From a virus, in the IMG/VR virus record IMGVR_UViG_3300023097_000001, positions 1 to 55,310 of that record: DNA of 55,310 bases; one strand, written 5' to 3'. Shown here in pieces: positions 6,474-13,660 of the stretch (position 1 is the stretch's first letter; every line of letters begins with the position of its first letter). The notes beneath the pieces are model-generated. The model was not told where the DNA came from and searched no databases. It saw only the letters and a program-made list of their open reading frames with translations. Made by a program: the position numbers and the translations under genes.

Positions 6474-6601
6474 AAATCGCGATAGAACTTCTTAGGACCC
6501 TGTCCGTCATATTTGGCTTGATGCCATTGTGGGCATGGATGTTGTTGGTGTTCGGGGTCATCATCTTGTCGGAACTAGCGGATTACCTAAGGAATAGGTG
6601 A
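6446..6601 (+). CDS. membrane micropeptide (51 aa)
   Basis: A GTG start inside the preceding gene (28-bp overlap) with only a weak ribosome site, so the start is uncertain; ATG 6521 is an alternative. A long hydrophobic stretch (VIFGLMPLWAWMLLVFGVII) is followed by SELADYLRNR. Confidence 0.45.
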   Translation: MAAQKGIAIEIAIELLRTLSVIFGLMPLWAWMLLVFGVIILSELADYLRNR

Positions 6602-6607
6602 TGCAAT

Positions 6608-6751
6608 GTGAGACCTGAAATCATGATAGCAATCGGCGCGTGCTTCACACTCGGACTGATCTTCGGAAAGAAGAACCCGGTTGTGGCAGGCGCGTGGTTT
6701 GCTGTCGCGTTCATCCTGACCATGTGGGCACCTGGAGGCTTGCTGTCATGA
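6608..6751 (+). CDS. membrane micropeptide, two spans (47 aa)
   Basis: A GTG start shortly after the previous stop. Two hydrophobic segments (IMIAIGACFTLGLIFG and VVAGAWFAVAFILTMWA) are separated by KKNP, a helical-hairpin layout like tiny holin-like proteins. Its stop overlaps the next start (ATGA). Confidence 0.5.
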   Translation: MRPEIMIAIGACFTLGLIFGKKNPVVAGAWFAVAFILTMWAPGGLLS

Positions 6752-6897
6752 CCACCGGATTAGCCAACGGGATAGGCTTCGGTCTGGCCGTGTTCGCAAG
6801 CGCAGTCATGTTCAGCAAGAGGCCGACCAACGCGATTCCGATCTACTTGATTGCGTTGGTGTTCATCGCTTGGGGGTGGGGTATCAGTGGCACCTAG
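6748..6897 (+). CDS. membrane micropeptide, two spans (49 aa)
   Basis: The start overlaps the previous stop (ATGA). Two hydrophobic segments (GIGFGLAVFASAVMF and IPIYLIALVFIAWGWG) are separated by SKRPTNA, the same hairpin layout as its upstream neighbour, so the two may be distant duplicates. Confidence 0.55.
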   Translation: MTTGLANGIGFGLAVFASAVMFSKRPTNAIPIYLIALVFIAWGWGISGT

Positions 6898-7090
6898 GAA
6901 GCCTGCACCCAAGGCAAAGGGCAAGCTCCCACGTCATGACCGAAGCAAGCAGCTTCCGGTCCGCACGGGTTGGGGCTTGTGGAAGACGCTAGCTGTGGCG
7001 GTTGCGGTTGGTGTGGCTGTGTGGATCGTGCATGGTCCGGACATCCCACCCACGGTACCGGCACCTCCTACGATTGTTGAGCCGAGGTAA
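6887..7090 (+). CDS. single-span membrane protein with basic N-terminus (67 aa)
   Basis: A GTG start overlaps the preceding gene by 11 bp. The first 25 residues are very basic and Pro-rich (RKPAPKAKGKLPRHDRSK), then one span (TLAVAVAVGVAVWIV), then a short Pro-rich tail (PPTVPAPPTIVEPR), expected outside the membrane by the positive-inside rule. Confidence 0.6.
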   Translation: MAPRKPAPKAKGKLPRHDRSKQLPVRTGWGLWKTLAVAVAVGVAVWIVHGPDIPPTVPAPPTIVEPR

Positions 7091-7095
7091 GGCAT

Positions 7096-7236
7096 GTGAA
7101 GTGCAGGGCTGTGCGTTTGATGTCCCTCGGGGACGGTAATGGCTGGACCACGACCGCGTGTGTCCGGCATGGTTGGTGGCACCTGAGGCATGTGGATGTC
7201 TTCGGGTTTCACTGGTATGGGAAGGTAGGGAATTAG
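7096..7236 (+). CDS. hypothetical protein (46 aa)
   Basis: A GTG start five bases after the previous stop. The small product is unusually rich in Trp and His (RHGWWHLRHVDVFGFHWYG). No known motif; the His/Trp content could reflect metal or membrane-surface binding. Confidence 0.4.
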   Translation: MKCRAVRLMSLGDGNGWTTTACVRHGWWHLRHVDVFGFHWYGKVGN

Positions 7237-7365
7237 ATGGGTGGCAAGTCGCACGAAGAGCAGCAGGCCGAGTTCGAAGAGCGAGTGCGAATCCAGACGG
7301 AAAAGGCAGCAGAGGCCGCGAGGGTGGCAGAGGCAGCCGAGAAGATCGCGAACGAGGGCAACTGA
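7237..7365 (+). CDS. charged helical micropeptide (42 aa)
   Basis: The ATG directly abuts the previous stop. Nearly the whole chain is a predicted charged helix (EEQQAEFEERVRIQTEKAAE), probably a short coiled coil. It overlaps the next gene by one base (TGATG). Confidence 0.55.
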   Translation: MGGKSHEEQQAEFEERVRIQTEKAAEAARVAEAAEKIANEGN

Positions 7366-7577
7366 TGTTCGTCCAGATTCAGTTTGAGGGTTGGACTTTC
7401 TCCCTGGATGGTAAGGGAAATCTGACCATCCACACGGAAGGTGTGACCCTCAAGCACAAGCACGAAGGCATGAGCCCCGACGAGCTGAAAGGCTTCGCTC
7501 AGGGTTGGGCTGCCAACCACAATCGGATGACCCGAGACAGTGACTTGGTAGCCGCACCCATGCCCGCATTCCAGTAA
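7365..7577 (+). CDS. hypothetical protein (70 aa)
   Basis: The start overlaps the preceding stop (TGATG). A short beta-hairpin region (IQFEGWTFSLDGKGNLTIHT) is followed by a helix (SPDELKGFAQGWAANHNRM), a frequent layout of small phage proteins. Function unknown. Confidence 0.6.
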   Translation: MFVQIQFEGWTFSLDGKGNLTIHTEGVTLKHKHEGMSPDELKGFAQGWAANHNRMTRDSDLVAAPMPAFQ

Positions 7578-7598
7578 ATTTCAGAAAGGCATGACGAG

Positions 7599-7658
7599 AT
7601 GCTTGGTCTTGCGATTTTTCTGATCTTGTTGGCAACGTTCATCTTGCTGATGCTGTAA
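7599..7658 (+). CDS. possible 19-aa membrane micropeptide
   Basis: The 19-residue product is almost entirely hydrophobic (LGLAIFLILLATFILLML). AGAAAGG lies about nine bases upstream. It is very short, so translation is uncertain, but it fits the run of membrane micropeptides. The following 68 bases up to the tRNA hold nothing else I can support. Confidence 0.35.
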   Translation: MLGLAIFLILLATFILLML

Positions 7659-7726
7659 AAATTGAATAGTCACCTGTGATGAGCCCGCATAGGGTCGGGG
7701 CTACGTCTTGCACAACACAGGGGCAC

Positions 7727-7798
7727 GTCACCATAGCTCAAAGGGACAGAGCAACCGCCTCCTAAGCGGAAGATCCGAGTTCGAGTCTCGGTGGTGAC
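7727..7798 (+). tRNA. tRNA-Arg(CCT)
   Basis: A 72-nt cloverleaf. The acceptor GTCACCA pairs perfectly with TGGTGAC; the D-arm is GCTC...GAGC; the anticodon loop CTCCTAA gives CCT on a CCGC/GCGG stem; the T-arm is CCGAG-TTCGAGT-CTCGG. No CCA is encoded. It reads AGG codons, which are frequent in this phage and rare in Streptomyces. It is the only tRNA on the plus strand, far from the main cluster. Confidence 0.93.
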
Positions 7799-7837
7799 AC
7801 TCAAAAAATGAGAACACTAGACCCTAAGGGGAACACA

Positions 7838-8251
7838 ATGGCTACTCGTACGATCATGGTTGACGACATCGATGGGACCGAAGCGACCGACACCCTCGAA
7901 TTCTCTTGGGGTGCCGACGACTACACCATCGACCTGAGCGAGGTCAACGCGGAGGAGTTCCGGGAGCTGATGGCCAAGTACATCGGTCATGCCACCAAGA
8001 AGGTGGCTCCTGTCGTTCTGGAGCCCCGGAAGCGTGCTGCGAGGGGTACATCTACCCCCAAGCCCGGCAAGCGCTCCAGGGACGAACTGAGCAAGATCCG
8101 TGAGTGGGCGGGTCTGAACGGTCACCAGGTGTCGCCCAAGGGCAGGATCGCGGAAGTCGTGATCGCTGCCTACGACTCTGCGATGGCAGAGGAGTTGGAC
8201 GACGCCAAGGCTGAGGCTGAGATTGTGGCCAAGGTGACCAAGTCTGAATAG
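7838..8251 (+). CDS. lsr2-like: Lsr2-like nucleoid-associated protein (137 aa)
   Basis: Lsr2 is the actinobacterial H-NS analogue that coats and silences AT-rich, foreign DNA. The N-terminal half matches its dimerisation domain (VDDIDGTEATDTLEFSW, then YTIDLSEVNAEEFRELM). After a basic Lys/Arg linker the C-terminus matches the DNA-binding domain (SKIREWAGLNGHQVSPKGRI, about residues 85-104), with KGR in place of the usual RGR minor-groove hook, followed by VVIAAY. The last 20 residues are an extra acidic tail. A phage copy could compact its own DNA, silence host genes, or poison host Lsr2 silencing by forming mixed dimers. Start at the ATG after AAGGGGAACACA. Confidence 0.9.
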   Translation: MATRTIMVDDIDGTEATDTLEFSWGADDYTIDLSEVNAEEFRELMAKYIGHATKKVAPVVLEPRKRAARGTSTPKPGKRSRDELSKIREWAGLNGHQVSPKGRIAEVVIAAYDSAMAEELDDAKAEAEIVAKVTKSE

Positions 8252-8270
8252 GAGGGGAGGTAAGGAATAG

Positions 8271-8384
8271 ATGATTTTGGCAGATGCCGAATACGTAACC
8301 GACCATACTGCTGCTGTAGGTCTTATTATCGTAGTCGGTTTCATTCTGGTGGTGTTGTGGTTGGCTTTCGGACCACGGGATTAG
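8271..8384 (+). CDS. membrane micropeptide (37 aa)
   Basis: The ATG follows GGAGGGGAGGTAAGG, a strong ribosome site. One span (AAVGLIIVVGFILVVLWLAF) with an acidic N-terminus and a short GPRD tail, so probably N-out/C-in. Confidence 0.6.
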   Translation: MILADAEYVTDHTAAVGLIIVVGFILVVLWLAFGPRD

Positions 8385-8397
8385 TAAGGGCGATTTG

Positions 8398-9165
8398 ATG
8401 GGAGTAGCATACAGGTCGGTTTCGCAGGCAAACCAAATGAACCGATGCGGTGAGGCGTACCGCCTCGCACGCCTTGAAAAGGTCTGGCAGAAACCGTCGG
8501 CATGGCTCCCTCAGGGTTCGGCCGTGCACTATGCGGCCGAAGTCTGGGAGAAGTCGGGCCGCACAATGAGTTTGGCGGACGCTCAAAAGGCGTTCGATCA
8601 GTCGTACAGTCAAGAGGTAGGCAAGTACGCAGCCATTACGCCCAACTTCCAGTACTGGGAGCGTTCGGGTCCGTACGACGCAAGGACTGATATCGAACGG
8701 CGTTGGGGCATCGGGATGGCTCAGGTAGCAGCCTACGTCAAGTACTACCAAGAACACCCCGAAGAGGTTCCGTCCGAGTATGACGGGACTCCTGCGGTAG
8801 AGTTTGAGTTTGACGTCGAGTTCGGAGACGTCCAGGTTCGGGGATTGATCGACATGGTTGTCGACGACAAGCCTCGTGATAACAAAACAGGCAAGAAGCC
8901 TGGAGACGACTTTCAGCTAGCCACCTATGCGGGTGCACTAGCAGTGAAGTACGACATTCCGTTCACTCAGGGCGACTACTGGATGGCACAGCAAGGCAAG
9001 CCCACACGGCCCTACGACTTGTCGCAGTGGTCGGTGCAAAGGCTTGCTGATGAGTACGGGGAGGTTGACCAGAAAATCAAGGCGGAAGACTTCGTGCCCA
9101 ATCCATCCACAGAGAATTGCATGTTCTGTTCGGTCCGAAATTCATGTTCGTTTGCTATGGCATAA
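8398..9165 (+). CDS. Cas4-like Fe-S cluster exonuclease, PD-(D/E)XK family (255 aa)
   Basis: RecB/Cas4-type single-strand DNA exonuclease. A conserved His lies in GSAVHYAAE (H44). The nuclease core is GLIDMVV with DNKT downstream (D...DxK), followed by the QLATYAGAL helix (the Q-x3-Y motif). Four cysteines, C17 and C241/C244/C250 (CMFC...C), match the 4Fe-4S cage that ties N- and C-termini together in Cas4 and AddB. The full set is present, so it is probably active. It is not next to any CRISPR array. Phage Cas4-like proteins usually serve recombination or end processing. The start is ATG 8398; a TTG lies three bases upstream. Confidence 0.85.
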   Translation: MGVAYRSVSQANQMNRCGEAYRLARLEKVWQKPSAWLPQGSAVHYAAEVWEKSGRTMSLADAQKAFDQSYSQEVGKYAAITPNFQYWERSGPYDARTDIERRWGIGMAQVAAYVKYYQEHPEEVPSEYDGTPAVEFEFDVEFGDVQVRGLIDMVVDDKPRDNKTGKKPGDDFQLATYAGALAVKYDIPFTQGDYWMAQQGKPTRPYDLSQWSVQRLADEYGEVDQKIKAEDFVPNPSTENCMFCSVRNSCSFAMA

Positions 9166-9173
9166 GGAGAGGC

Positions 9174-9476
9174 ATGGACAAGATCGACGAACTGAAAGAC
9201 GACCTGGTCTACGAGACCAACAAGGTCAGAAACGCAAGTATCACCCTGGGTTCGGGCTGGGCACTGTTCGTGTTGTCCTTCTTCCCGTCGGAACCCTGGG
9301 GGCTGGCCATCGGCTTGCCCGGAATCTTTGCCGCTTTCATCGGCTTGGTTGCGCACCTGGTGATGTTCATGGGCAACCAGTGGTACGACGTTAATGGGAG
9401 CCGGACCAGCCTTCACGGGCGAATCCGGAGCATCCGGAAGCAGATCCGTAAGTTGGAGGATCAGGTTGCCAAATAA
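9174..9476 (+). CDS. two-span membrane protein with coiled-coil ends (100 aa)
   Basis: ATG after AAGGAGAGGC. An N-terminal acidic helix, then two adjacent hydrophobic segments (ASITLGSGWALFVLSFF and LAIGLPGIFAAFIGLVA), then a basic C-terminal helix (RIRSIRKQIRKLEDQV). Both ends probably lie in the cytoplasm. Role unknown. It overlaps the next gene. Confidence 0.65.
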   Translation: MDKIDELKDDLVYETNKVRNASITLGSGWALFVLSFFPSEPWGLAIGLPGIFAAFIGLVAHLVMFMGNQWYDVNGSRTSLHGRIRSIRKQIRKLEDQVAK

Positions 9477-9897
9477 CGCTGACGAGCTGGACCGGCTGCT
9501 GAAGTTCTCATTCTCTCTCGTGGGACGCAGTGAATACCCCCTACAGTTCGGTGTCACAGGGTCCAGAGGGTTCACAGACCTGAGCGTGGTCAGCTTCGCT
9601 ATCGGGGCTGTGGGGATGTTCCACCACGATGCGATCATGCACAACGGTGGGGCAGGCGGAGCCGATGCTCTGTGTCTTGAGGTGTGGCAGCACTACGGAG
9701 CCAACACGTTCATCCATGCCCCTAGGTTGGAGATCTACGGATCTCCGCGTGCCTACCACGTTCGTAACCAAGAGATCGTGGACCGGGCAGATCTTCTGCT
9801 GGCATTCAAGCGTGGGGAGACCAACGGAACACTAGGAACCATCAAAAAGGCGGAAGAACGAGAAATCCCCGTCTTCGTGTTCAACCAAGATCTCTGA
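9466..9897 (+). CDS. SLOG-fold (YspA/YAcAr-like) protein (143 aa)
   Basis: The glycine-rich Rossmann-like start FGVTGSRGFTD, the HNGGAGGADALCLEVW segment and the later RNQEIVDRADLLLAF and GTLGTIKKAEEREIPVFVF segments define the SLOG superfamily (DprA/LOG/YspA), which binds nucleotides or nucleotide-derived ligands. No frame-consistent ATG exists, so the TTG at 9466 preceded by TTGGAGG is the likely start. Several SLOG proteins are sensors in nucleotide-based immunity. A phage copy could sense, bind or sequester such a ligand, but this is inference. Confidence 0.8.
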   Translation: MPNNADELDRLLKFSFSLVGRSEYPLQFGVTGSRGFTDLSVVSFAIGAVGMFHHDAIMHNGGAGGADALCLEVWQHYGANTFIHAPRLEIYGSPRAYHVRNQEIVDRADLLLAFKRGETNGTLGTIKKAEEREIPVFVFNQDL

Positions 9898-9938
9898 TTC
9901 ATTCATAGATGTCAAAACAAAACGAAAAGGAGCGCAAG

Positions 9939-10412
9939 ATGCGTAAGGTTTACAAGGTCACGGGTCAGTCCACCTCCAAGCCCAGCAACCTTCCCGAGGG
10001 CTTCCTGATCAAGGAAGAGCTGGTGCCGGTGGATGTCACGGTGTTGTCCAAGTACGGCGTTCAGTTCCGTGTGCAGAGCTACTCGGGTGATCCTGAGGAC
10101 GCGATGACTCTGGAGATCATCCCGAGTCCGGCTGGCACCTCGGGTTGGGCGGCGTACAACAAGATTTTCGACAAGGAGAACGCGACCAAGCTGCGTGACG
10201 CCCTGAACGAGATCTTGAACGACAAGAAGGGTCGTCGGGTCATCCACGACGCGACCGACAGCCTGAGCGACCCCGCGCGTTGGTACGAGTGCGACAACGG
10301 GAAGTTCTACTACACCAGCTCCAGGCAGATCCCGTCGTCTGCCATCGGGGGTACGGCCACGTACGACTACATCAAGGAGACCTACGGCATCCGGACCGAA
10401 ACCACCATCTGA
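9939..10412 (+). CDS. hypothetical protein, paralogue pair A, copy 1 (157 aa)
   Basis: Start at the ATG after AAAAGGAGCGCAAG; an ATG at 9909 is in frame but has no ribosome site. It is related to the gene at 10734: both start with a V-x-G-x-S-x-x-KP-x-NLP motif, share a central KLRDxLNEIL helix and RWYE, and end in a Y-G segment. The shared N-terminal half is beta-rich. No known family. Confidence 0.75.
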   Translation: MRKVYKVTGQSTSKPSNLPEGFLIKEELVPVDVTVLSKYGVQFRVQSYSGDPEDAMTLEIIPSPAGTSGWAAYNKIFDKENATKLRDALNEILNDKKGRRVIHDATDSLSDPARWYECDNGKFYYTSSRQIPSSAIGGTATYDYIKETYGIRTETTI

Positions 10413-10741
10413 TGAACGAAGACAAGGGCTTGTGTCCTGGTTGTGGGGCCTCCGATGTCGGAGGCCCCATTCCCGAAGACATCGTGCATAACTACGTTCC
10501 TTGGGATGTGTACAAGGGAGGCAAGAGCGCGGTAAGGGAGTGGTTGAAGACCAACCCGTGGCCCACGTGGCGTAAGTTCCTCGGAATTGAGGTACGTGGT
10601 GTCTACGACGGAGTTCTGATCTGGAAATGCGAAGACTCTAATCACCAATGGCCCCGTTTCTCTCGTGAGGGATGGGAAAGACTTCACGTCAAGGCACTAG
10701 AAATCATCGAGAACTGGAATAAGGAGAAAAGCAATGGGTAA
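10412..10741 (+). CDS. zinc-ribbon-like protein (109 aa)
   Basis: The ATG overlaps the previous stop (TGATG). CPGCGASDVGG near the start and WKCEDSNHQWPRF near residue 75 supply a CxxC and a C-x4-H, resembling treble-clef or zinc-ribbon modules of phage nucleic-acid-binding proteins. The C-terminal helix (WERLHVKALEIIENWNKE) overlaps the next gene by 8 bp. Confidence 0.65.
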   Translation: MNEDKGLCPGCGASDVGGPIPEDIVHNYVPWDVYKGGKSAVREWLKTNPWPTWRKFLGIEVRGVYDGVLIWKCEDSNHQWPRFSREGWERLHVKALEIIENWNKEKSNG

Positions 10742-11204
10742 CCGAGTCAACTTCAAGGTGCAGGGCACGTCCAAGACCAAGCCGACCAACCTTCCGGATG
10801 GTCTGACCGTGGAAGAGGTTGAGGTCCCGATGAAGGAGGTTTTCCCGATGCTCTTCGGTCGGGAGCTGACCGTTCAGGAGTCTTCCACCTTCGGGTCCAC
10901 GCACTTCAAGCTGACCGCACCGAGCACGGCTATCGGTAGCAAGGAGATCGCGGGGTACCTCGTGAAGGAGGACGTGGTCAAGCTGCGGGATCTGCTCAAC
11001 GAGATCCTTTCGGGTGGGAAGCGCGTCTTCCAGGACCGTGACAAGTCGACCACCAACCGTTGGTACGAGGTTGCCGACAACAAGTTCAACTACGCGGCCG
11101 ACCGTGAGCGGGCTGAGAAGGCCTACGACCGGTACCCGTCGGACTCCTGGGACCTCACCAAGGTCGAGCAGTTCTACGGCCCGCTGACGCTGGTTCAGGA
11201 CTAG
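10734..11204 (+). CDS. hypothetical protein, paralogue pair A, copy 2 (156 aa)
   Basis: ATG after AAGGAGAAAAGCA. It shares with the gene at 9939 the N-terminal KPTNLPDG motif, the VVKLRDLLNEIL helix, NRWYE and a terminal YG. The intervening zinc-ribbon-like gene suggests the duplication was followed by insertion. Function unknown. Confidence 0.75.
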   Translation: MGNRVNFKVQGTSKTKPTNLPDGLTVEEVEVPMKEVFPMLFGRELTVQESSTFGSTHFKLTAPSTAIGSKEIAGYLVKEDVVKLRDLLNEILSGGKRVFQDRDKSTTNRWYEVADNKFNYAADRERAEKAYDRYPSDSWDLTKVEQFYGPLTLVQD

Positions 11205-11210
11205 TAACAC

Positions 11211-11972
11211 ATGCCGACTCTCGTGGTCGGCTCCACGGCGATGGCGCGCTTCGTTTCCGGGGCGCGCTACCCCAAGGATGTCGACGTTTTCAGTGATAAC
11301 CCTGCCGATTCAGAATGGGATTGCTTCTGGCACGAGTCGCTACGAGAGTGGATCGGCGACGTGTTCAGATTCGCAACCCTGGACGAGCTGTACACCATCA
11401 AGGTTTCCCACGCACAATGGGATCTGAAGAACGGCACTTGGGATAAGCATGTCTACGACATTGTGAATCTCAAGAAGGCAGGTGCCGTACTGGACCTTGA
11501 TCTGCACAAGTTGCTCTACAAGGTGTGGGAAGACACCCACGGTAAAAAGGTCATGGACCTTGATCAGGACAAGCGAGACTTCTTCGATGACGCAGTCAGG
11601 CGTACCTACGACCATGACTCGCTTCACGACTCGGTTGCCTACGGAGAACTGCCGATCTACACGGAAGTGCTGAAGGATGGCGCTGAAGTGGACATCGACA
11701 TGAAGAAGATGAAGGCTTTGCCGCTCCTGAAGTTTGTGGATCTCATCAAGGAAGAGATCTTCGTGACCGCGCTTGAGAGGATTGTGGTCCCCAGGAACTA
11801 CCGAGTCAGCCCCAAGGCTGCCTACTGGTGGGCTTTGAGGCGCACAGCAACGTCACTGACCAAGGGGTGGACCGCAAGGACCATCATGGACAACATCGAG
11901 TTGTTCTTGGAACCGGGCTCCGACTACATCGGACGCCACAAGGAGAAGTCACACAAGCTGGTGAGGGTGTAA
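11211..11972 (+). CDS. nucleotidyltransferase-fold protein (253 aa)
   Basis: The N-terminus has the nucleotidyltransferase signature: GS (7-8), then a helix, then KDVDVF with two carboxylates (D23, D25) for metal binding. The rest is mainly helical, with His-rich helices (LHKLLYKVWEDTHGKK, RRTYDHDSLHD). Similar proteins occur in many large phages and are annotated as nucleotidyltransferases, but their substrate is unknown. It lies upstream of the RNA-repair block, so a role on RNA ends is conceivable but speculative. Confidence 0.7.
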   Translation: MPTLVVGSTAMARFVSGARYPKDVDVFSDNPADSEWDCFWHESLREWIGDVFRFATLDELYTIKVSHAQWDLKNGTWDKHVYDIVNLKKAGAVLDLDLHKLLYKVWEDTHGKKVMDLDQDKRDFFDDAVRRTYDHDSLHDSVAYGELPIYTEVLKDGAEVDIDMKKMKALPLLKFVDLIKEEIFVTALERIVVPRNYRVSPKAAYWWALRRTATSLTKGWTARTIMDNIELFLEPGSDYIGRHKEKSHKLVRV

Positions 11973-11974
11973 CA

Positions 11975-12085
11975 ATGGACGAAGACGAGGACGCCTTTTA
12001 CGGTGCGTTGGCTGCTGGTATAGCCTTCGCTGTCATTATCGCCATGGTAGTGGCCCTGGGATTCATTCTGGGAATGTGGGCGTGA
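11975..12085 (+). CDS. membrane micropeptide (36 aa)
   Basis: A GTG-AGGGTGTAAC context precedes the ATG. Acidic start (MDEDEDAF), then one long hydrophobic span (AGIAFAVIIAMVVALGFILG). Overlaps the next start (TGATG). Confidence 0.6.
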   Translation: MDEDEDAFYGALAAGIAFAVIIAMVVALGFILGMWA

Positions 12086-12210
12086 TGGAAGATTTCAAGA
12101 AGTTTATCGGAAGCGTGATTGCATCGTTCCTGATGCTGTTCATGTTCTGTTTCTGCGTCCTGATTCTGTGGGGACTCGCAGAAGCCATCGCTTGGATTGG
12201 GAGGCAGTAA
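12085..12210 (+). CDS. membrane micropeptide (41 aa)
   Basis: The start overlaps the previous stop. A short basic start (MEDFKKFIG), then a long hydrophobic helix with two cysteines (FLMLFMFCFCVLILWGLA), then IAWIGRQ. Opposite charge pattern to its upstream neighbour, so the pair may insert in opposite orientations. Confidence 0.55.
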   Translation: MEDFKKFIGSVIASFLMLFMFCFCVLILWGLAEAIAWIGRQ

Positions 12211-12599
12211 TGGAGTGCATGACCTGTAAGTACCAGAATTTGATCCTGGAGTGTTCCTACGACTGGGATACGATCTTTTCTGGTGAGTACTCGTATCGGT
12301 ACAACACGGGATCTCACACGCCGGTCGCGGTCAAGCTTGGGAACGGTGCGGTCCTGAGCGTGGAAGCCAAGATCGACATGGACAAGGAGTGGGGTCCGAA
12401 GAGCTACGACGATGCCTACGAACAGGGTTTCGAAGGCGCGGCGTGGATGGTCCTCAAGGTGGTGGGGGTCGACAAGACCTTGTTCTTCCGCAAGTGGGGA
12501 ACGGCCAACTCCTACGGGCACGTTGCTTGGGACGGTAAGTTCGAGCAGGTGACCGGAACTGAGAAGCAGGTTACGGTTTTCGAGTGGGAAGGCGTCTGA
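12210..12599 (+). CDS. small protein of the W-SYDG-W family, member 1 (129 aa)
   Basis: The start overlaps the previous stop (TAATG). N-terminal CMTCKYQ, then a beta-rich body. The C-terminal third (FFRKWGTANSYGHVAWDGKF...VTVFEW) matches the next two genes and, more weakly, the one at 14267: a W, an SY near DG, an aromatic-F-V strand, and a final V-x-x-Y/FEW. First of three consecutive paralogues. Function unknown. Confidence 0.7.
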   Translation: MECMTCKYQNLILECSYDWDTIFSGEYSYRYNTGSHTPVAVKLGNGAVLSVEAKIDMDKEWGPKSYDDAYEQGFEGAAWMVLKVVGVDKTLFFRKWGTANSYGHVAWDGKFEQVTGTEKQVTVFEWEGV

Positions 12600-12976
12600 T
12601 GAGCGAGACGTGCAAGACCTGTGGTCAGGAACTCCCGGACGGAGACACCAACCTGAGTGTTCTGATCAGGGACTCCTGCAACGACATCAGTCAGTTTGCC
12701 GAAGGTTGGGATGCTGTCTGGACCAAGTGGTCGGTTGGCGAGACCAAGTTCCTGGGTGACGACAAGTTGATGATCGAGAAGGTATTCGAAACCAACTGGG
12801 AAGATCTCGATGGTTACGACACCCTTCCGATCGAGATGGTTTTCCAGGTTGCCAGGGGTTACGACTCCGAGTTCTGGAAGATCTGCGGTGAGTGGGACTC
12901 GTACGACGGTAAGAAGTGGAATGGCATGTTCGTCAAGGTCGAGAAGAAGGAAAGGACGTCGGTCTACTATGGCTGA
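12599..12976 (+). CDS. small protein of the W-SYDG-W family, member 2 (125 aa)
   Basis: Overlaps the previous stop (TGATG). N-terminal CKTCGQELPDGD is a zinc-knuckle-like CxxC. The C-terminal domain contains GEWDSYDGKKWNGMFVKV, the clearest form of the shared motif. It overlaps the next gene by 8 bp. Confidence 0.7.
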   Translation: MSETCKTCGQELPDGDTNLSVLIRDSCNDISQFAEGWDAVWTKWSVGETKFLGDDKLMIEKVFETNWEDLDGYDTLPIEMVFQVARGYDSEFWKICGEWDSYDGKKWNGMFVKVEKKERTSVYYG

Positions 12977-13364
12977 TCTTACCCCGCAGCAAGTCACCGA
13001 GCTTCTGGAGAACCACGTGTTCTCTGGTTACGTGGAGCCCCGAGAGAATTACCGGGGTGAAACGATCCCAGGATACACCTGGGAGGATCAGGGCTGGGAG
13101 ATGTGGACCACCACTGGGGTTCCGAGTGGGGTTGCCATTCCCGTAGAGGGTCTTGGTCTGGTTCGCCTGATCGATGACTACTACGAGACGGGTGACTACT
13201 CCGGCGAGATGTCCAAGATCTTCCAGGTCGAATCGGAAGACGGTACCAAGACGTACTACTGCCTGGAGGGTACCTGGAGGTCGTACGATGGTTCCGAGTG
13301 GAACGATCACGTCTTCGAGGTCAACCAGCAGCCCGTGACCAAGATCGAGTGGGTTGCTGTCTGA
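12969..13364 (+). CDS. small protein of the W-SYDG-W family, member 3 (131 aa)
   Basis: Begins with a helix (TPQQVTELLENHVF), then a beta-rich body with GTWRSYDGSEWNDHVFEV and the terminal VTKIEW, the same motif as in the two upstream genes. This member lacks an N-terminal CxxC. The stop overlaps the next start. Confidence 0.7.
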   Translation: MADLTPQQVTELLENHVFSGYVEPRENYRGETIPGYTWEDQGWEMWTTTGVPSGVAIPVEGLGLVRLIDDYYETGDYSGEMSKIFQVESEDGTKTYYCLEGTWRSYDGSEWNDHVFEVNQQPVTKIEWVAV

Positions 13365-13630
13365 TGCCATTCGCCAGGAAGAAGCCAATCGAGATCGAGT
13401 ACCGGGTTTTCGATGGTACTAACTGGAAAGAACTAGCAGAGTGGACCAACTACCGGTTCAGGTTGGGAGAGCGTGAACCGGGGTATCCCGCCCCGGAGGC
13501 TGAGGTTTACGACGAACTACACGACACCTGGGTCAAGGTGTTCAAGGGCCAGATCGTCATCAAGGGTGTTGAGGGCGAGTTCTACCCTCACGCTACCGAC
13601 CTGTTCTACCAGAACTACGACCTTCTGTAA
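13364..13630 (+). CDS. conserved phage protein, GEFYP family (88 aa)
   Basis: The pattern KPIEIEYRVFDGTNWKELAE, then KVFKGQIVIKGVEGEFYP, then DLFYQNYDLL matches a common small phage family (K-P-x-x-x-E-A-x-x-W/F-D-G ... G-D/Q-x-I-I-K-G-x-x-G-E-F-Y) of unknown function found in many tailed phages. The length is typical. Confidence 0.8.
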   Translation: MPFARKKPIEIEYRVFDGTNWKELAEWTNYRFRLGEREPGYPAPEAEVYDELHDTWVKVFKGQIVIKGVEGEFYPHATDLFYQNYDLL

Positions 13631-13637
13631 GTATCTT

Positions 13638-13660
13638 GGCCGTGGTCTTGCACCACGGCC
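13638..13660 (+). terminator. stem-loop after the W-SYDG-W gene block
   Basis: GGCCGTGGT (13638-13646) pairs perfectly with ACCACGGCC (13652-13660) around CTTGC, eight bases after a stop codon. No T-tract, as in many actinobacterial terminators. TTGCAC inside it followed 17 bp later by TAGAAA could be a weak promoter for the next gene. Confidence 0.55.

Noticed and set aside
8398-9165. CRISPR association of the Cas4-like gene
   Set aside because: No repeat-spacer array and no other cas gene anywhere in the window; stand-alone phage Cas4-like nucleases are common.
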